A DNA stretch of 51,631 nt from Oscillospiraceae bacterium (GCA_902778285.1 CACYXC010000009.1:1-51631), one strand, 5' to 3'; shown: positions 7,197 to 15,740, counted from the stretch's first letter. Made by a program: numbers and translations. Notes: a model not told the origin generated them from the sequence alone.

Positions 7197-10100
7197 TCAC
7201 CCTTTGTTCACAGACGCGCCCGCCCAGTCCTCCACGAAGCGCCGCGCCTCGTCGATGACGCGGCCCTTGGCCTTGATCTTCAGGCTCAGGCAGGGTTTGG
7301 AGCCCGCCTCCACCCGCAGGCGGCCCCGGTATTCGGGCCGTGCGTAGAGGGCGGAGACCTTCTCCATGTCGAAGTCCCGGACCGTGAAGCGCAGATATCC
7401 CTGCTTTTGGGCGATGTCGGTGACGCCGGCGCGCCCCGCCTCGCCGCGCAGCAGCGCCACGTGGATCAGGGCGTTGACGCCCGGCGGGGGATCGCCGAAG
7501 CGGTCGATGAGCTCGTCGGTCAGGTCGTCCGCCTCCTCCTCGGTCCGAATGGCGGCGATGCGGCGGTAGATGTCCATGCGCTGCTCGGAGGAGCCGATGT
7601 AGCGCTCGGGGATGTTGGCCGCCACGGCGAGATCGGCCGAGCAGTCCGCCCGCTTCGGCACCTCGATGCCGCGGGCCTCCAGCACCGCCTCGCTCAAAAG
7701 CTTCATATACATGTCGTAGCCCACGTCGACCATGTGGCCCGACTGCTCCGCGCCGAGGAGGTTCCCCGCGCCGCGGATCTCCAGATCGCGCATGGCGATC
7801 TTGAAGCCGGAGCCGAAGGCCGCGAAGTCCCGGATGGCGCTCAGGCGCTTTTCGGCGATCTCGGTGAGCACCTTGTCGCGCCGGAAGGTCAGGTAGGCCG
7901 AGGCCCGGCGGGTCGAGCGGCCGACGCGCCCGCGGATCTGGTGCAGCTGGGCGAGGCCCAGCTTGTCCGCGTCCTCGATGATGAGGGTGTTGACGTTCGG
8001 GATGTCGATGCCGGTCTCGATGATGGTGGTGCAGACCAGCACCTGCGTCTCGCCGCTGACCACGCTCTCCATCACGGAGGCGAGCATGTTTTTGTCCATC
8101 TGCCCGTGGGCGACCGCCACCGTCACGTCCTCCAGCAGCTTCTGGAGCCGCAGGGCCGTGCGGTCGATGTCCTCGACGCGGTTGTGCAGGTAATAGACCT
8201 GCCCGCCGCGCTGGATCTCGCGCCGGATCGCGTCGGCGATCACGCCCCAGTCGTGCTCCATGACGAAGGTCTGCACCGGCAGGCGGTCCTCCGGCGGCTC
8301 CTCGATGCTGGACATGTCCCGGATGCCGGACATGGCCATATTGAGCGTGCGGGGGATGGGCGTGGCCGAGAGCGTGAGCACGTCGACGCCGCGGGAGAGC
8401 TCCTTGATGTGCTCCTTGTGCGTCACGCCGAAGCGCTGCTCCTCGTCCACCACCAGAAGGCCTAAGTCCTTGAAGCGCACGTCCTTCGACAGCAGACGGT
8501 GCGTGCCGATGACGAGGTCGACCTTGCCCGTCGCGATGTCCGAGAGGGTCTGGGTCGTCTGGGCGCCGGTGCGAAAGCGCGAGAGCACCGCGATCCCCAC
8601 CGGGAAGCCGAAGAAGCGCTGCAGCGCGGTCTGGTAATGCTGCTGGGCCAGCACTGTGGTGGGCACGAGGATGGCGGCCTGCTTGCCGTCGAGCACGCAC
8701 TTCATCACCGCGCGCAGGGCCACCTCCGTCTTGCCGAAGCCCACGTCGCCGCAGAGGAGCCGGTCCATCGGCACGGAGGACTCCATGTCCGCCTTGATCT
8801 CCGCCGTGCAGCGGAGCTGATCGTCGGTCTCGGTGTAGTCGAAGTTGTCCTCAAATTCCCGCTGCCACTCGCTGTCCGGCGAGAAGGCGTAGCCCGGCAG
8901 GCGCTGGCGCTCGGCGTAGAGCGCGATGAGCTTCTGCGCCATGTCCTTCGCCGCGCTCTTGGCGCGCGAGCGGGTCCTGGCCCATTCCGCCCCGCCCATT
9001 TTGGACAGCCGTACGGGCTTTTCCTCGCCGCCGCCGGTGTACTTGGTCACGAGGTCCAGCTGCGTGGCGGGCACGTACAGGCAATCCGTCCCGGCGTAGG
9101 CGATCTTCACATAGTCCTTTTCAAAGCCGTCCACCTGCATCTTGACGATGCCGGCGAAGCGGCCGATGCCGTGGTTTTCGTGCACCACATAGTCGCCCAC
9201 CGACAGATCCCCGTAGGATTCGATGCGCTGGCGGTTGGACGGCAGCTTTTTCGCCGTCTTCTTTTTTTTGCTCCGGTGCAGGAGCTGGCTGTCCGTCAGG
9301 ATGGCCAGCCGGATGCCCGGGTATTCGATGCCCGCGGAGATCGCGCCGACGCCGATCTGACAGGCGCCGGGGCGCAGCGCCTCCTCCGGCGACTCCCGAA
9401 GCCGGGCCGGGATGCCGTTTTGCCGGAAGAAGTCGAGCAGCACGCCGGCGCGCCGCTCGTCCCCGGCCAGGACCTCCACGCTGTACTGCTGTTTGAGATA
9501 GAGCTTCACGTCCTCCGCCGCGGCCTGGGCGCTGCCCGCGTAGGAGGGGAGCTGCTTGGCGGGTATGCTGACCAGGGTCTTCGGCGCAAGCGGCGTCCTG
9601 CCGACGGTGAAGGCGTCCGCCATATAGACGGGGAAGTCCTCCAGCCGCTTCAGGAGCGCCTCGAAGGGCGCGAAATAGCCGTCGGCGGACATGGCGAGCT
9701 GGGCGCGCCGCTGCAGCGCCTGCACGTCCTCCGTGAGCTGCTTGGCGTAGTCCCTCGCCCGTTCGGCGCAGCGCGCGGGCTGGTCGAAGAGGACGATCGC
9801 GTCCGCGGGGAGGTAGTCCATGGCCGTGGCCGGGGCGTAGACGACCGGCAGATAACGGTCGGCGTCGGACATCGACAGCCCCGCGCGCAGGCGCTCGGCG
9901 TCGGCGCGCAGCACGGCGGCCAGTGCCGCGGCGTTCTCGCTCGTGCGGCGTCTGGCATAGCGCTCGGCGAAGCTCTCGATCTGCTTTGCCAGCGCCTCCG
10001 CTCCGCCCTCGCTCAGGGAGGGCAGGGTCTCCGCCGCGGGCAGGATCGTGCAGCGGGGCACGGCCTCCGTGCGCCGCTGGGTGCTCACGTCGAAGCGGCC

Positions 10101-10709
10101 CATGGAGTCGATCTCGTCGCCCCAGAACTCGATGCGCACGGGCTCCGCCTCCGCGGGGGAGAAGAAGTCGAGGATGCCGCCGCGGCGGGCGAACTGCCCC
10201 GGCCCCTCGACCTGGGTGCAGCGGACATAGCCGCAGCGCAGCAGCGCGTCCTCCACGTCCTCGATCGCGCAGCTGCCGCCGTCGGCGATCGTGAAGGCGG
10301 CCTGCAGCAGCTTTTCGGCGGGCAGGGTGCGCTGCAGAAGGCCGGAAACGGACGCGACCGTCACGGGGCTCCTGCCCTCGGAGAGCGCGTAGAGCGTTTC
10401 GATGCGCTTCTGCTCGGCCTGACGGGAGACGGCCTCGGCGGCGTAGAAAGTGAAGTCGCGCATGCCGAGCACGCGCGCCTCCTCGCCCAGCATGGCGCGC
10501 AGGTCCGCCGCAAAGTTCTCCGCCGCGGTGTCGTCCGGGCTGATCACAAAGAGGGGAGCGCCCGTCCGATCGCGCAGCGCGGCGCCCAGATTGGCCCTGT
10601 GCACCATTGATAATCCGGAAACGAGCGCAGGAAGTCCTCCGCTCTCCAGCAAAGAGGGGAGGGCGGCGGCTTCCTTGTTTTCGAATATTTGATTGAAAAG
10701 CAGATTCAT
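7197..10709 (-). CDS. mfd: Transcription-repair coupling factor Mfd
   Basis: A full-length 1170-residue Mfd. In order: UvrB-like domains 1a/2/1b (about 1-350), the degenerate D3 region, the RNA polymerase-interacting CarD-like domain (SVGDYVVHENHGIGRF, about 500), a RecG-type translocase with Walker A GDVGFGKTE (about 655) and DEEQRFG (about 753), and the TRCF domain D7 (about 1010-1150). It removes stalled RNA polymerase and recruits UvrA. The promoter at 10719-10747 puts the transcription start within a few bases of the ATG and no Shine-Dalgarno is visible, so initiation may be leaderless. There is no pth gene in front of it, unlike Bacillus. Confidence 0.97.
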   Translation of the reverse strand: MNLLFNQIFENKEAAALPSLLESGGLPALVSGLSMVHRANLGAALRDRTGAPLFVISPDDTAAENFAADLRAMLGEEARVLGMRDFTFYAAEAVSRQAEQKRIETLYALSEGRSPVTVASVSGLLQRTLPAEKLLQAAFTIADGGSCAIEDVEDALLRCGYVRCTQVEGPGQFARRGGILDFFSPAEAEPVRIEFWGDEIDSMGRFDVSTQRRTEAVPRCTILPAAETLPSLSEGGAEALAKQIESFAERYARRRTSENAAALAAVLRADAERLRAGLSMSDADRYLPVVYAPATAMDYLPADAIVLFDQPARCAERARDYAKQLTEDVQALQRRAQLAMSADGYFAPFEALLKRLEDFPVYMADAFTVGRTPLAPKTLVSIPAKQLPSYAGSAQAAAEDVKLYLKQQYSVEVLAGDERRAGVLLDFFRQNGIPARLRESPEEALRPGACQIGVGAISAGIEYPGIRLAILTDSQLLHRSKKKKTAKKLPSNRQRIESYGDLSVGDYVVHENHGIGRFAGIVKMQVDGFEKDYVKIAYAGTDCLYVPATQLDLVTKYTGGGEEKPVRLSKMGGAEWARTRSRAKSAAKDMAQKLIALYAERQRLPGYAFSPDSEWQREFEDNFDYTETDDQLRCTAEIKADMESSVPMDRLLCGDVGFGKTEVALRAVMKCVLDGKQAAILVPTTVLAQQHYQTALQRFFGFPVGIAVLSRFRTGAQTTQTLSDIATGKVDLVIGTHRLLSKDVRFKDLGLLVVDEEQRFGVTHKEHIKELSRGVDVLTLSATPIPRTLNMAMSGIRDMSSIEEPPEDRLPVQTFVMEHDWGVIADAIRREIQRGGQVYYLHNRVEDIDRTALRLQKLLEDVTVAVAHGQMDKNMLASVMESVVSGETQVLVCTTIIETGIDIPNVNTLIIEDADKLGLAQLHQIRGRVGRSTRRASAYLTFRRDKVLTEIAEKRLSAIRDFAAFGSGFKIAMRDLEIRGAGNLLGAEQSGHMVDVGYDMYMKLLSEAVLEARGIEVPKRADCSADLAVAANIPERYIGSSEQRMDIYRRIAAIRTEEEADDLTDELIDRFGDPPPGVNALIHVALLRGEAGRAGVTDIAQKQGYLRFTVRDFDMEKVSALYARPEYRGRLRVEAGSKPCLSLKIKAKGRVIDEARRFVEDWAGASVNKG

Positions 10710-10718
10710 AGCGGGGGT

Positions 10719-10747
10719 ATTATAACAGGTTTACCGGGGTAATTCAA
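10719..10747 (-). promoter_or_regulatory. mfd promoter
   Basis: Minus-strand TTGAAT (10742-10747), 17-bp spacer, TATAAT (10719-10724). The expected +1 is near 10712, only about 3 nt before the mfd ATG (10709). Confidence 0.75.
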
Positions 10748-10790
10748 TCGGAAAAGAGCCGCGAGCCTGCTAATTGTGTCCATAAAAGCT

Positions 10791-10864
10791 GTAGGGGCGG
10801 CTATCAGCCGCCCGCAGACAGAATACCGCACCCAACATTGCGGGCGGCTGATAGCCGCCCCTAC
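10791..10864. repeat. Rep-B element, 74 bp with perfect 26-bp inverted ends
   Basis: The ends 10791-10816 and 10839-10864 are perfect inverted copies starting GTAGGGGCGGCTATCAGCC. Each arm itself contains a smaller palindrome (GGCGGCTATCAGCCGCC). The stop codon of the HAD gene (TAG, 10861-10863) is part of the right end. Other Rep-B members are at 21424-21496, 32790-33310 and, more degenerate, 47340-47365 and 51335-51400. Confidence 0.85.
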
Positions 10865-11535
10865 GGCAGCAGGGAAAAGAGCACGTCCTCCAGATATTCT
10901 CCCGCTTCCCGCAGCGTGGGGAAGATCCTCTCGGCCTTCCGCTCCATCTCCTCGTCCGGCGGCAGCAGGTCGGGCACCATGAGCACGTGCATGCCCCCCG
11001 CGCGCGCCGCACGGACGCCGTTGTAGGAGTCCTCGATCACATACGTCTCCGAGGGATTCACGCCGAGCGCCGCGCAGGCGGTGAGAAAGATCTCCGGGTC
11101 GGGCTTGCTGTGCGTCACCATGTCGCCGGTGACGACGGCATCGAAGAGGGGAAGCAGCCCCGCCTCCGAAAGCCAGGCGCGCACCAGCTCCCCGCCCGTG
11201 GAGGAGGCCAGCGCCAGCGGCACGCCCCGCGCGTGCAGGGCCTCCAGCAGCTCCCGCGCGCCCTCCTTGAGCGGCAGGCGGCCGCCCGCGTAGCGCGCCC
11301 GATAGGCGGCGTTCGTGCGGCGCCGGAAGTCCTCCCAGGGGAAGTCCGCGCCGTATTCCTCTTTGAGGATCGCGCCGGTCGCCTCGACCGTCACGCCGAT
11401 GCAGCGGTGGTAGACCCGCTCCATATCCGGCAGGCCCGCCTCCTCCGCAAGCGCGAACCACACGGCCATCTGCGCCCGCTCGGAGTCAAAAATCACGCCG
11501 TCCATGTCAAACAGGACGGCTGTTTGTTCTCCCAT
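10861..11535 (-). CDS. HAD-superfamily phosphatase (beta-phosphoglucomutase-like)
   Basis: A 224-residue HAD hydrolase. Motif I is LFDMDGVIFDSE (residues 8-19), with nucleophile Asp10 and acid/base Asp12. Motif II is the Ser-Thr in LALASSTGG (about 110), motif III is the Lys in THSKPDPEIF, and motif IV is VIEDSYNGVRAA. A helical cap lies between motifs I and II, giving subclass I, close to beta-phosphoglucomutases and phosphoglycolate phosphatases. The substrate cannot be told. The last codons (Leu-Leu-Pro-stop) run into a Rep-B element, whose first bases GTAGGG provide the stop codon; the original C-terminus may therefore have been slightly different. Confidence 0.88.
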   Translation of the reverse strand: MGEQTAVLFDMDGVIFDSERAQMAVWFALAEEAGLPDMERVYHRCIGVTVEATGAILKEEYGADFPWEDFRRRTNAAYRARYAGGRLPLKEGARELLEALHARGVPLALASSTGGELVRAWLSEAGLLPLFDAVVTGDMVTHSKPDPEIFLTACAALGVNPSETYVIEDSYNGVRAARAGGMHVLMVPDLLPPDEEMERKAERIFPTLREAGEYLEDVLFSLLP

Positions 11536-11602
11536 TCGTTTCTCCTGTAAAAAGAGATTCTTCGCTTCGCTCAGAATGACAAATACCTATGTTTTCCGTC
11601 GC

Positions 11603-11630
11603 TGTCATCCTGAGCGTCAGCGAAGGATCT
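11603..11630. repeat. Rep-A inverted end, left side of the GIY-YIG cassette
   Basis: TGTCATCCTGAGCGTCAGCG followed by AAGGATCT. A second, half-size Rep-A piece is at 11554-11580. The reverse-complement partner is at 11969-12006, on the other side of the nuclease reading frame. Confidence 0.8.
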
Positions 11631-11651
11631 CGTCTCCGGCGCAAGGCTGGT

Positions 11652-11942
11652 TTACCGCCAATCTTCCGATAAATCCCGCCACTCCGGGTTCATGCTCTCC
11701 ACTAACGCATTTTTCCGCGACCGCAGCCAGCCCTTCAGCTGCTTTTCCCGCTCGATGGCACTTCTCACATCCGTTGTTGTCTCAAAGTACACCAGCTTAT
11801 TTACATGATAGCGTTTCGTGAAGCCCTCAATAAGTTCCTGCTTATGCTCGTAAACTCTGCGTTCCAGATTGTTTGTCACACCGATGTACATAACGTGATC
11901 GCTCTTATTGGTGAGGATATAGACATAATAGTTTATTTTTAT
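11652..11942 (-). pseudogene. GIY-YIG endonuclease, probably start-codon decayed
   Basis: A small GIY-YIG domain protein of the UPF0213/YhbQ-like type. The only in-frame ATG is at 11891, giving 79 residues that begin MYIGVTNNLERRVYEHK. The conserved first motif (NYYVYILTNKSDHV) is encoded in the same frame upstream to about 11942, but that extension has no ATG, GTG or TTG, only two ATA codons (11940-11942 and 11934-11936) where homologues start with Met-Lys. Visible catalytic elements: Tyr of YVYIL and YIG, Arg in LERRVYEHK, Glu in AIEREKQLKGW and Asn in SMNPEW. The body shows no frameshift. It is flanked by inverted Rep-A sequences and is the only gene between them. It is either a recently silenced gene or one using a rare ATA start. 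Confidence 0.75.
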
Positions 11943-11968
11943 ACCCTCACATAAGGCACATGGCTTTG

Positions 11969-12006
11969 AGATCCTTCGACTCCGCTTCGCTCCGCTCAGG
12001 ATGACA
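11969..12006. repeat. Rep-A inverted end, right side of the GIY-YIG cassette
   Basis: Reverse complement starts TGTCATCCTGAGCGGAGCGA and ends GAAGGATCT, pairing with 11603-11630 around the nuclease gene. It carries a 10-bp longer interior than the left end. Confidence 0.8.
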
Positions 12007-12043
12007 AATTATGTACATTGTACATTTTTCCTTGCACATTCTT

Positions 12044-12120
12044 TTCATCCTGAGCGTCTGCGCGAGGGCGCGAAGCGCCTGGTCCTGCAGGGAAAGATCT
12101 TGCTTCCGGCGCAAAGCCGC
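12044..12120. repeat. Rep-A copy, degenerate
   Basis: TCATCCTGAGCGTCTGCGCG followed by GAAAGATCT and a tail CTTCCGGCGCAAAGCCG. The tail matches the sequence just inside the left end of the GIY-YIG cassette (11631-11650), so the family is longer than its palindromic ends. Confidence 0.65.
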
Positions 12121-12121
12121 T

Positions 12122-12424
12122 TCATTTCTTCCCCGCTCTGTTCATACGCACGGCGAAGACGATCACACAGGGGAGGATGAACAGCGCTCCGGTCCATTTC
12201 AGCGCCTCGATCTCCGTCGCCTTCCCCAGCAGCATGATGGCAAGGCAGAGCGCGCAGGAGAACATCATGGCGCTCATATTGCGGTAGACCTTCTTCTCGT
12301 CGTAGCGCGCCCGCTCCTCCGGGCTCATCACATTCCAGCCCGCGATCAGAAAGCCTCCCTTACCCAGGGCAAACAGGACCCCGAGCGCGAGAAGCATCAG
12401 CAGCGCGATCACCATCTCCGTCAC
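12122..12424 (-). CDS. Small membrane protein, DUF3784-like
   Basis: A 100-residue protein with three hydrophobic segments (about 3-25, 50-68 and 74-92) and a short cytoplasmic linker NVMSPEERARYDEKKVYR between the first two. The linker pattern (GY/GWN-mspeEr..YDekk) is typical of DUF3784 proteins of Firmicutes, whose function is unknown. It overlaps the GNAT gene by 4 bp (ATGA), so the two are translationally coupled, and it ends the ABC-GNAT-DUF3784 operon. Confidence 0.75.
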   Translation of the reverse strand: MTEMVIALLMLLALGVLFALGKGGFLIAGWNVMSPEERARYDEKKVYRNMSAMMFSCALCLAIMLLGKATEIEALKWTGALFILPCVIVFAVRMNRAGKK

Positions 12425-13002
12425 TCCTCCTGCCTCATCGGCCGGATATCGACCATCTTCTCAAAGCTCGCGGGCCGCAGGCAGCGGGAATAGAAGTCGG
12501 CGATCATGCGGTGGGCAATGGGGGCGATGTCGGCAGAGCCTTTGATGGGCTTGACCATCAGGTCCGCCGGCGCGCCGCCGAGGCGGTAGTCGCACGCCAC
12601 GTCCACATAGCCGAAGCGGGCAAAAAACTTCCGCAGCTTGCGCAGATAGTCCCCCTCGGCGTCGTCAAATACCGTCAGCTCCGCAAGGATGCCCTGCCGG
12701 TCGGCGTAGCGCCTGTTTAAAAGCCGCATCGCCTGGATGCCGAGGCCCTGCTCCCGGAACCACTGCAGGATCCCGAAGTATTTAAGCAGCACGTAGCCGT
12801 ACACGCCGCGGACCATCACCAGCGCGTAGCCGGCGGTGATCCCGCTCTCCTCGTCGTAAAAGACCAGCAGCTCCTGGTCTCCCGCCATCATGGCCTTGTG
12901 AATGGCCAGCTTCGGCAGCAGCTCCCGCCGGTCGAAGTCCAGCTCGAAGGCGCTGTACAGCCGCTCCAGATCCCGGTGGCCGCCCTTTCTCAGTGCCAGC
13001 AT
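12421..13002 (-). CDS. GNAT-family acetyltransferase-like protein
   Basis: A 193-residue protein. Residues about 1-150 have the GNAT layout: MLALRKGGHRDLERLYSAF start, an ESGITAGYALVM strand-turn-strand (strands 3-4), and FREQGLGIQAMRLLNRRY in place of the acetyl-CoA-binding Q/RxxGxG/A loop. The C-terminal 45 residues are an additional helix-rich part. Substrate unknown. It starts 3 bp after the ABC transporter stop and overlaps the next gene, so all three are probably one transcript; modification or self-protection linked to the exporter would be speculation. Confidence 0.7.
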   Translation of the reverse strand: MLALRKGGHRDLERLYSAFELDFDRRELLPKLAIHKAMMAGDQELLVFYDEESGITAGYALVMVRGVYGYVLLKYFGILQWFREQGLGIQAMRLLNRRYADRQGILAELTVFDDAEGDYLRKLRKFFARFGYVDVACDYRLGGAPADLMVKPIKGSADIAPIAHRMIADFYSRCLRPASFEKMVDIRPMRQEE

Positions 13003-13005
13003 AGC

Positions 13006-14751
13006 TTATCCTCCCAGATTCTGCGCCCGGCAGAGCGAGGCGTAGATCCCGTTTTTCTTCATCAGTTCCTCGTGGCTGCCGAGCTCCACGATATGTTCAT
13101 TCTCCACCACGGCGATGCAGTCGGCATGCCGCACGGTGGACAGGCGATGCGCGATGACAATGCTCGTACGCCCCTCGCTCAGCGCGTCCATGGATTTCTG
13201 GATGCGCTGCTCGGTGACGGTGTCGAGGGCCGAGGTGGCCTCGTCGAGGATCAGCACCTTGGGGTTTTTCAAAAAGACGCGCGCGATGGAGATGCGCTGC
13301 TTCTGCCCGCCGGAGAGCATGACGCCGCGCTCGCCGATATAGCTGTCGTAGCCGTCCGGCATGGCCATGATCTCGTCGTGGATCTCGGCGCGCTTCGCCG
13401 CCTCCACGATCTCCTCGTCCGTGGCGTCGAGCCTGCCGTAGCGGATGTTCTCGCGGATGGTCCCGGCGAACATGAACACATCCTGCTGCAGGATGCCGAT
13501 GTTGCGGCGCAGGGAGCGCTGCGTGACGCTGCGCACGTCGTGCCCGTCCACGCAGACGCTGCCGCCGGTCACGTCGTAAAAGCGCGGGATCAGCTGGCAC
13601 ATGGTGGTCTTGCCGCCGCCGGAGGAGCCCACCACCGCCAGGGTCTCGCCCGGGGCGATGTGCAGGTCGATGTGGCTGAGAATCGGCACGCCGTTGTCAT
13701 AGTGGAAACTCACGTCGTTGAGGTCGATGCGGCCCTCGATATCGCCGAGCGTCTCGGCGTCCGGCGCGTCCTTGATCTCGGGCGCGGTGCGCATGATCTC
13801 GAGAAAGCGCTCAAAGCCCGCCGTGCCCTGCATGTACTGCTCGACGAACATGACGAGCCTGCGCAGCGGGGAGATGAAGATGGAGACATACAGCGTGAAG
13901 GTGACGAGATCGACGTAGTCCATCCTGTCCCTCATGATCAGCAGGCCGCCCGCCGCGATGACCAGCACCTGCATCACCCCGGTGGTGAACTCCATCCCGC
14001 TCATGTACAGGCCCATGCTGCGGTAGTACTCCACCTTGGCGCCCTTGAAGAGGGTGTTGGCGCCGTCGAATTTGTCCAGCTCGCGGTGCTCGTTGGCGAA
14101 GGCCTTGGCCGTGCGCACGCCGGAGATGCTGCTCTCGATGGCGGCGGTGATCTCGGCGGTCTTGCGCTTGACCTCGACGTTCGTGCGGCGCATGCGCACG
14201 CGCTGCGAGAGCGTGAACCACACACACGGCGGCAGCGCGACCGTCAGCACCAGGGCAAGCTCCCAGCGGATCGTGAACATCATCGCCAGCGCGCCGACGA
14301 TGCTCAGCCCGCAGATGAGCACGTTTTCCGGTCCGTGATGGGCAAGCTCCGTGACCTCGAAGAGGTCGCTGACCACGCGGCTTAAAAGCACGCCGGTGCG
14401 GTTGTGGTCGTAGAAGCTGAAGCTCAGCTCCTGCATGTGCTCAAAGAGATCGCGCCGCATGTCCGCCTCTGTCAGCACGCCCATCTTGTGCCCGAGCACG
14501 GTGATGACGTAGTACAGCAGGCCCTTGCCCACGTAGGCGAGAAACAGGACGCCCATCACCGTGAAGAAAGCGGCGTAGAGCTTCTGCGGCAGCAGCGCGT
14601 TCATGGCCCGGCGGCTGACGGCGGGGAAGACCAGGTCGATGCCCGCCACCAGGAACGCGCAGACCATGTCGATATAGAAGAGCTTCCTGTGCCTTGCGAT
14701 GTAGCGCAGAAAGATCCTGAGATTGGGTTCGGAGTAGTTCATAGGTATCAT
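13006..14751 (-). CDS. ABC exporter, fused permease-ATPase
   Basis: A 581-residue half-transporter with six membrane segments in the first 320 residues and a complete ATPase: Walker A VVGSSGGGKTT, Q-loop GILQQDVF, signature LSGGQKQRISIAR, Walker B VLILDEATSALD and H-loop VIAHRLST. This MsbA/LmrA-like type exports lipids, drugs or peptides as a homodimer or with a partner; no second half-transporter is next to it. The first ATG (14751) has GGGGA six nt upstream; the ATG three codons later (14742) is the alternative. A Rep-A copy occupies the whole upstream gap. Downstream GNAT and DUF3784-like genes are nearly contiguous. Confidence 0.9.
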   Translation of the reverse strand: MIPMNYSEPNLRIFLRYIARHRKLFYIDMVCAFLVAGIDLVFPAVSRRAMNALLPQKLYAAFFTVMGVLFLAYVGKGLLYYVITVLGHKMGVLTEADMRRDLFEHMQELSFSFYDHNRTGVLLSRVVSDLFEVTELAHHGPENVLICGLSIVGALAMMFTIRWELALVLTVALPPCVWFTLSQRVRMRRTNVEVKRKTAEITAAIESSISGVRTAKAFANEHRELDKFDGANTLFKGAKVEYYRSMGLYMSGMEFTTGVMQVLVIAAGGLLIMRDRMDYVDLVTFTLYVSIFISPLRRLVMFVEQYMQGTAGFERFLEIMRTAPEIKDAPDAETLGDIEGRIDLNDVSFHYDNGVPILSHIDLHIAPGETLAVVGSSGGGKTTMCQLIPRFYDVTGGSVCVDGHDVRSVTQRSLRRNIGILQQDVFMFAGTIRENIRYGRLDATDEEIVEAAKRAEIHDEIMAMPDGYDSYIGERGVMLSGGQKQRISIARVFLKNPKVLILDEATSALDTVTEQRIQKSMDALSEGRTSIVIAHRLSTVRHADCIAVVENEHIVELGSHEELMKKNGIYASLCRAQNLGG

Positions 14752-14762
14752 CTGCTTTCCCC

Positions 14763-14852
14763 TGTCATCCTGAGCACAGCGAAGGATCTCGCCCCCGGCG
14801 CAGGGTATTTCGTTCTGAGATCCTTCGTCGGCTTTGCCTCCTCAGGATGACA
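14763..14852. repeat. Rep-A element, cargo-free inverted repeat
   Basis: About 90 bp bounded by TGTCATCCTGAGCACAGCG and its near inverse ending CTCAGGATGACA, with GATCTCGCCCCCGGCGC inside. It fills the gap between rnhA and the ABC exporter, so any promoter for the exporter is inside or beyond it. Confidence 0.85.
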
Positions 14853-14863
14853 GACATATTGCA

Positions 14864-15301
14864 TTATGCAAATTTCTCCCGCTCGGCGACGGCCAGCGCG
14901 TCGCAGCGGTTGTTGTATGCGTTGTCGGCGTGGCCCTTGACCCAGTGATAATGCATCTCGTGCTGCTGCGTCAGATCCAGCAGCATCGTCCAGAGGTCCG
15001 GGTTGAGCGCTGGCTTCTTGTCGGACTTGATCCAGCCCTTTCTGCGCCAGCCCCAGGCCCAGCCTTTTTCCAGCGCGTCGATGACATATTTGGAGTCGGA
15101 GTAAAGCTCCACCACGCAGCTCTCCTTGAGCGCGAGCAGCGCCTGGATCACGGCGGTCAGCTCCATGCGGTTGTTGGTGGTCCGCGCCTCGCCGCCGGAG
15201 AGCTCCTTCTCCACGCCGTTGTAGACGAGGATCGCGCCCCAGCCGCCCGGACCGGGATTCCCGCTGCACGCCCCGTCGGTGTAGATTTCAACAGTTTTCA
15301 T
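14864..15301 (-). CDS. rnhA: Ribonuclease HI
   Basis: A 145-residue RNase HI starting [20 protein letters not shown]. Catalytic residues visible: Asp9 (YTDG), Glu in NNRMELTA, Asp in ELYSDSKYV and Asp in NNRCDALA, with the late His in GHADNAYN. It degrades RNA in RNA-DNA hybrids such as Okazaki primers and R-loops. The start at 15301 fits the family N-terminus and has AAGGAAG 7-13 nt upstream. The reading frame stays open upstream through a Rep-C repeat into a DUF559 nuclease gene, so a longer fused product is formally possible but is probably an accident of the repeat lacking stop codons. Confidence 0.93.
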   Translation of the reverse strand: MKTVEIYTDGACSGNPGPGGWGAILVYNGVEKELSGGEARTTNNRMELTAVIQALLALKESCVVELYSDSKYVIDALEKGWAWGWRRKGWIKSDKKPALNPDLWTMLLDLTQQHEMHYHWVKGHADNAYNNRCDALAVAEREKFA

Positions 15302-15733
15302 CTCACGCTTCCTTATTGCCTCCCCTGTGCAAGGGGAGGTGCCCCCATCGGGGGCGGAGGGGTTGTTCTTCCGGGCCTCGAACCGCTCCTGAACCATATG
15401 ATCGATGTAGGTGCAAACTCCCTCAAAATTGGAAAAAACGGCGTTGTTCGGAATCCGGAGCACCGCAATGTCATATCCATGCAGATACTCCGTTCGAAGA
15501 GCGTCTCTTTCCCGGTTACGTATCTCGTAATGCTGCGATCCGTCCAACTCAATGATCAGCTTTGCTTTCGCACAGTAGAAATCAGCAATGTATCTTCCCA
15601 GGATCTTTTGTCGGTAAAAGCGAATGGGATAGCTGCGAAGAAAGTCGTACCATAGGCGGCGTTCTTCCTTGGTCATTTCTTTTCGGAGTTGTCTGGCAAG
15701 CGGAACCAACTGTTCGTTTTTCTTCCTGTCCAT
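14864..15733 (-). CDS. DUF559 (PD-(D/E)XK, Vsr-like) nuclease, open in frame into rnhA
   Basis: Residues 1-120 form a DUF559 domain: [20 protein letters not shown], then GRYIADFYC and [11 protein letters not shown], supplying the likely catalytic Asp51, Glu62 and Asp64. DUF559 proteins resemble the very-short-patch repair nuclease; their function is unproven. The gene is framed by inverted Rep-C ends (15320-15366 and 15741-15787). The upstream repeat supplies the ribosome-binding site (GAGGGG, about 11 nt before ATG). Residues about 123-143 ([18 protein letters not shown]) are translated repeat, after which the frame continues into RNase HI at residue 145. The native protein end is not visible; the 289-residue fusion may or may not be made. 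Confidence 0.75.
   Translation of the reverse strand: MDRKKNEQLVPLARQLRKEMTKEERRLWYDFLRSYPIRFYRQKILGRYIADFYCAKAKLIIELDGSQHYEIRNRERDALRTEYLHGYDIAVLRIPNNAVFSNFEGVCTYIDHMVQERFEARKNNPSAPDGGTSPCTGEAIRKREMKTVEIYTDGACSGNPGPGGWGAILVYNGVEKELSGGEARTTNNRMELTAVIQALLALKESCVVELYSDSKYVIDALEKGWAWGWRRKGWIKSDKKPALNPDLWTMLLDLTQQHEMHYHWVKGHADNAYNNRCDALAVAEREKFA
15320..15366. repeat. Rep-C inverted end (3' side of DUF559 gene)
   Basis: CTCCCCTGTGCAAGGGGAGG, then a GCCCCCATCGGGGGC palindrome and GGAGGGGTTGTT. It pairs with 15741-15787 as an inverted repeat around the DUF559 gene. Confidence 0.85.
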
Positions 15734-15740
15734 TGAAATA

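Noticed and set aside
11504-12493. Plus-strand open frames around the GIY-YIG gene and DUF3784-like gene
   Set aside because: They consist of translated Rep-A and antisense of supported genes, without RBS or family pattern.
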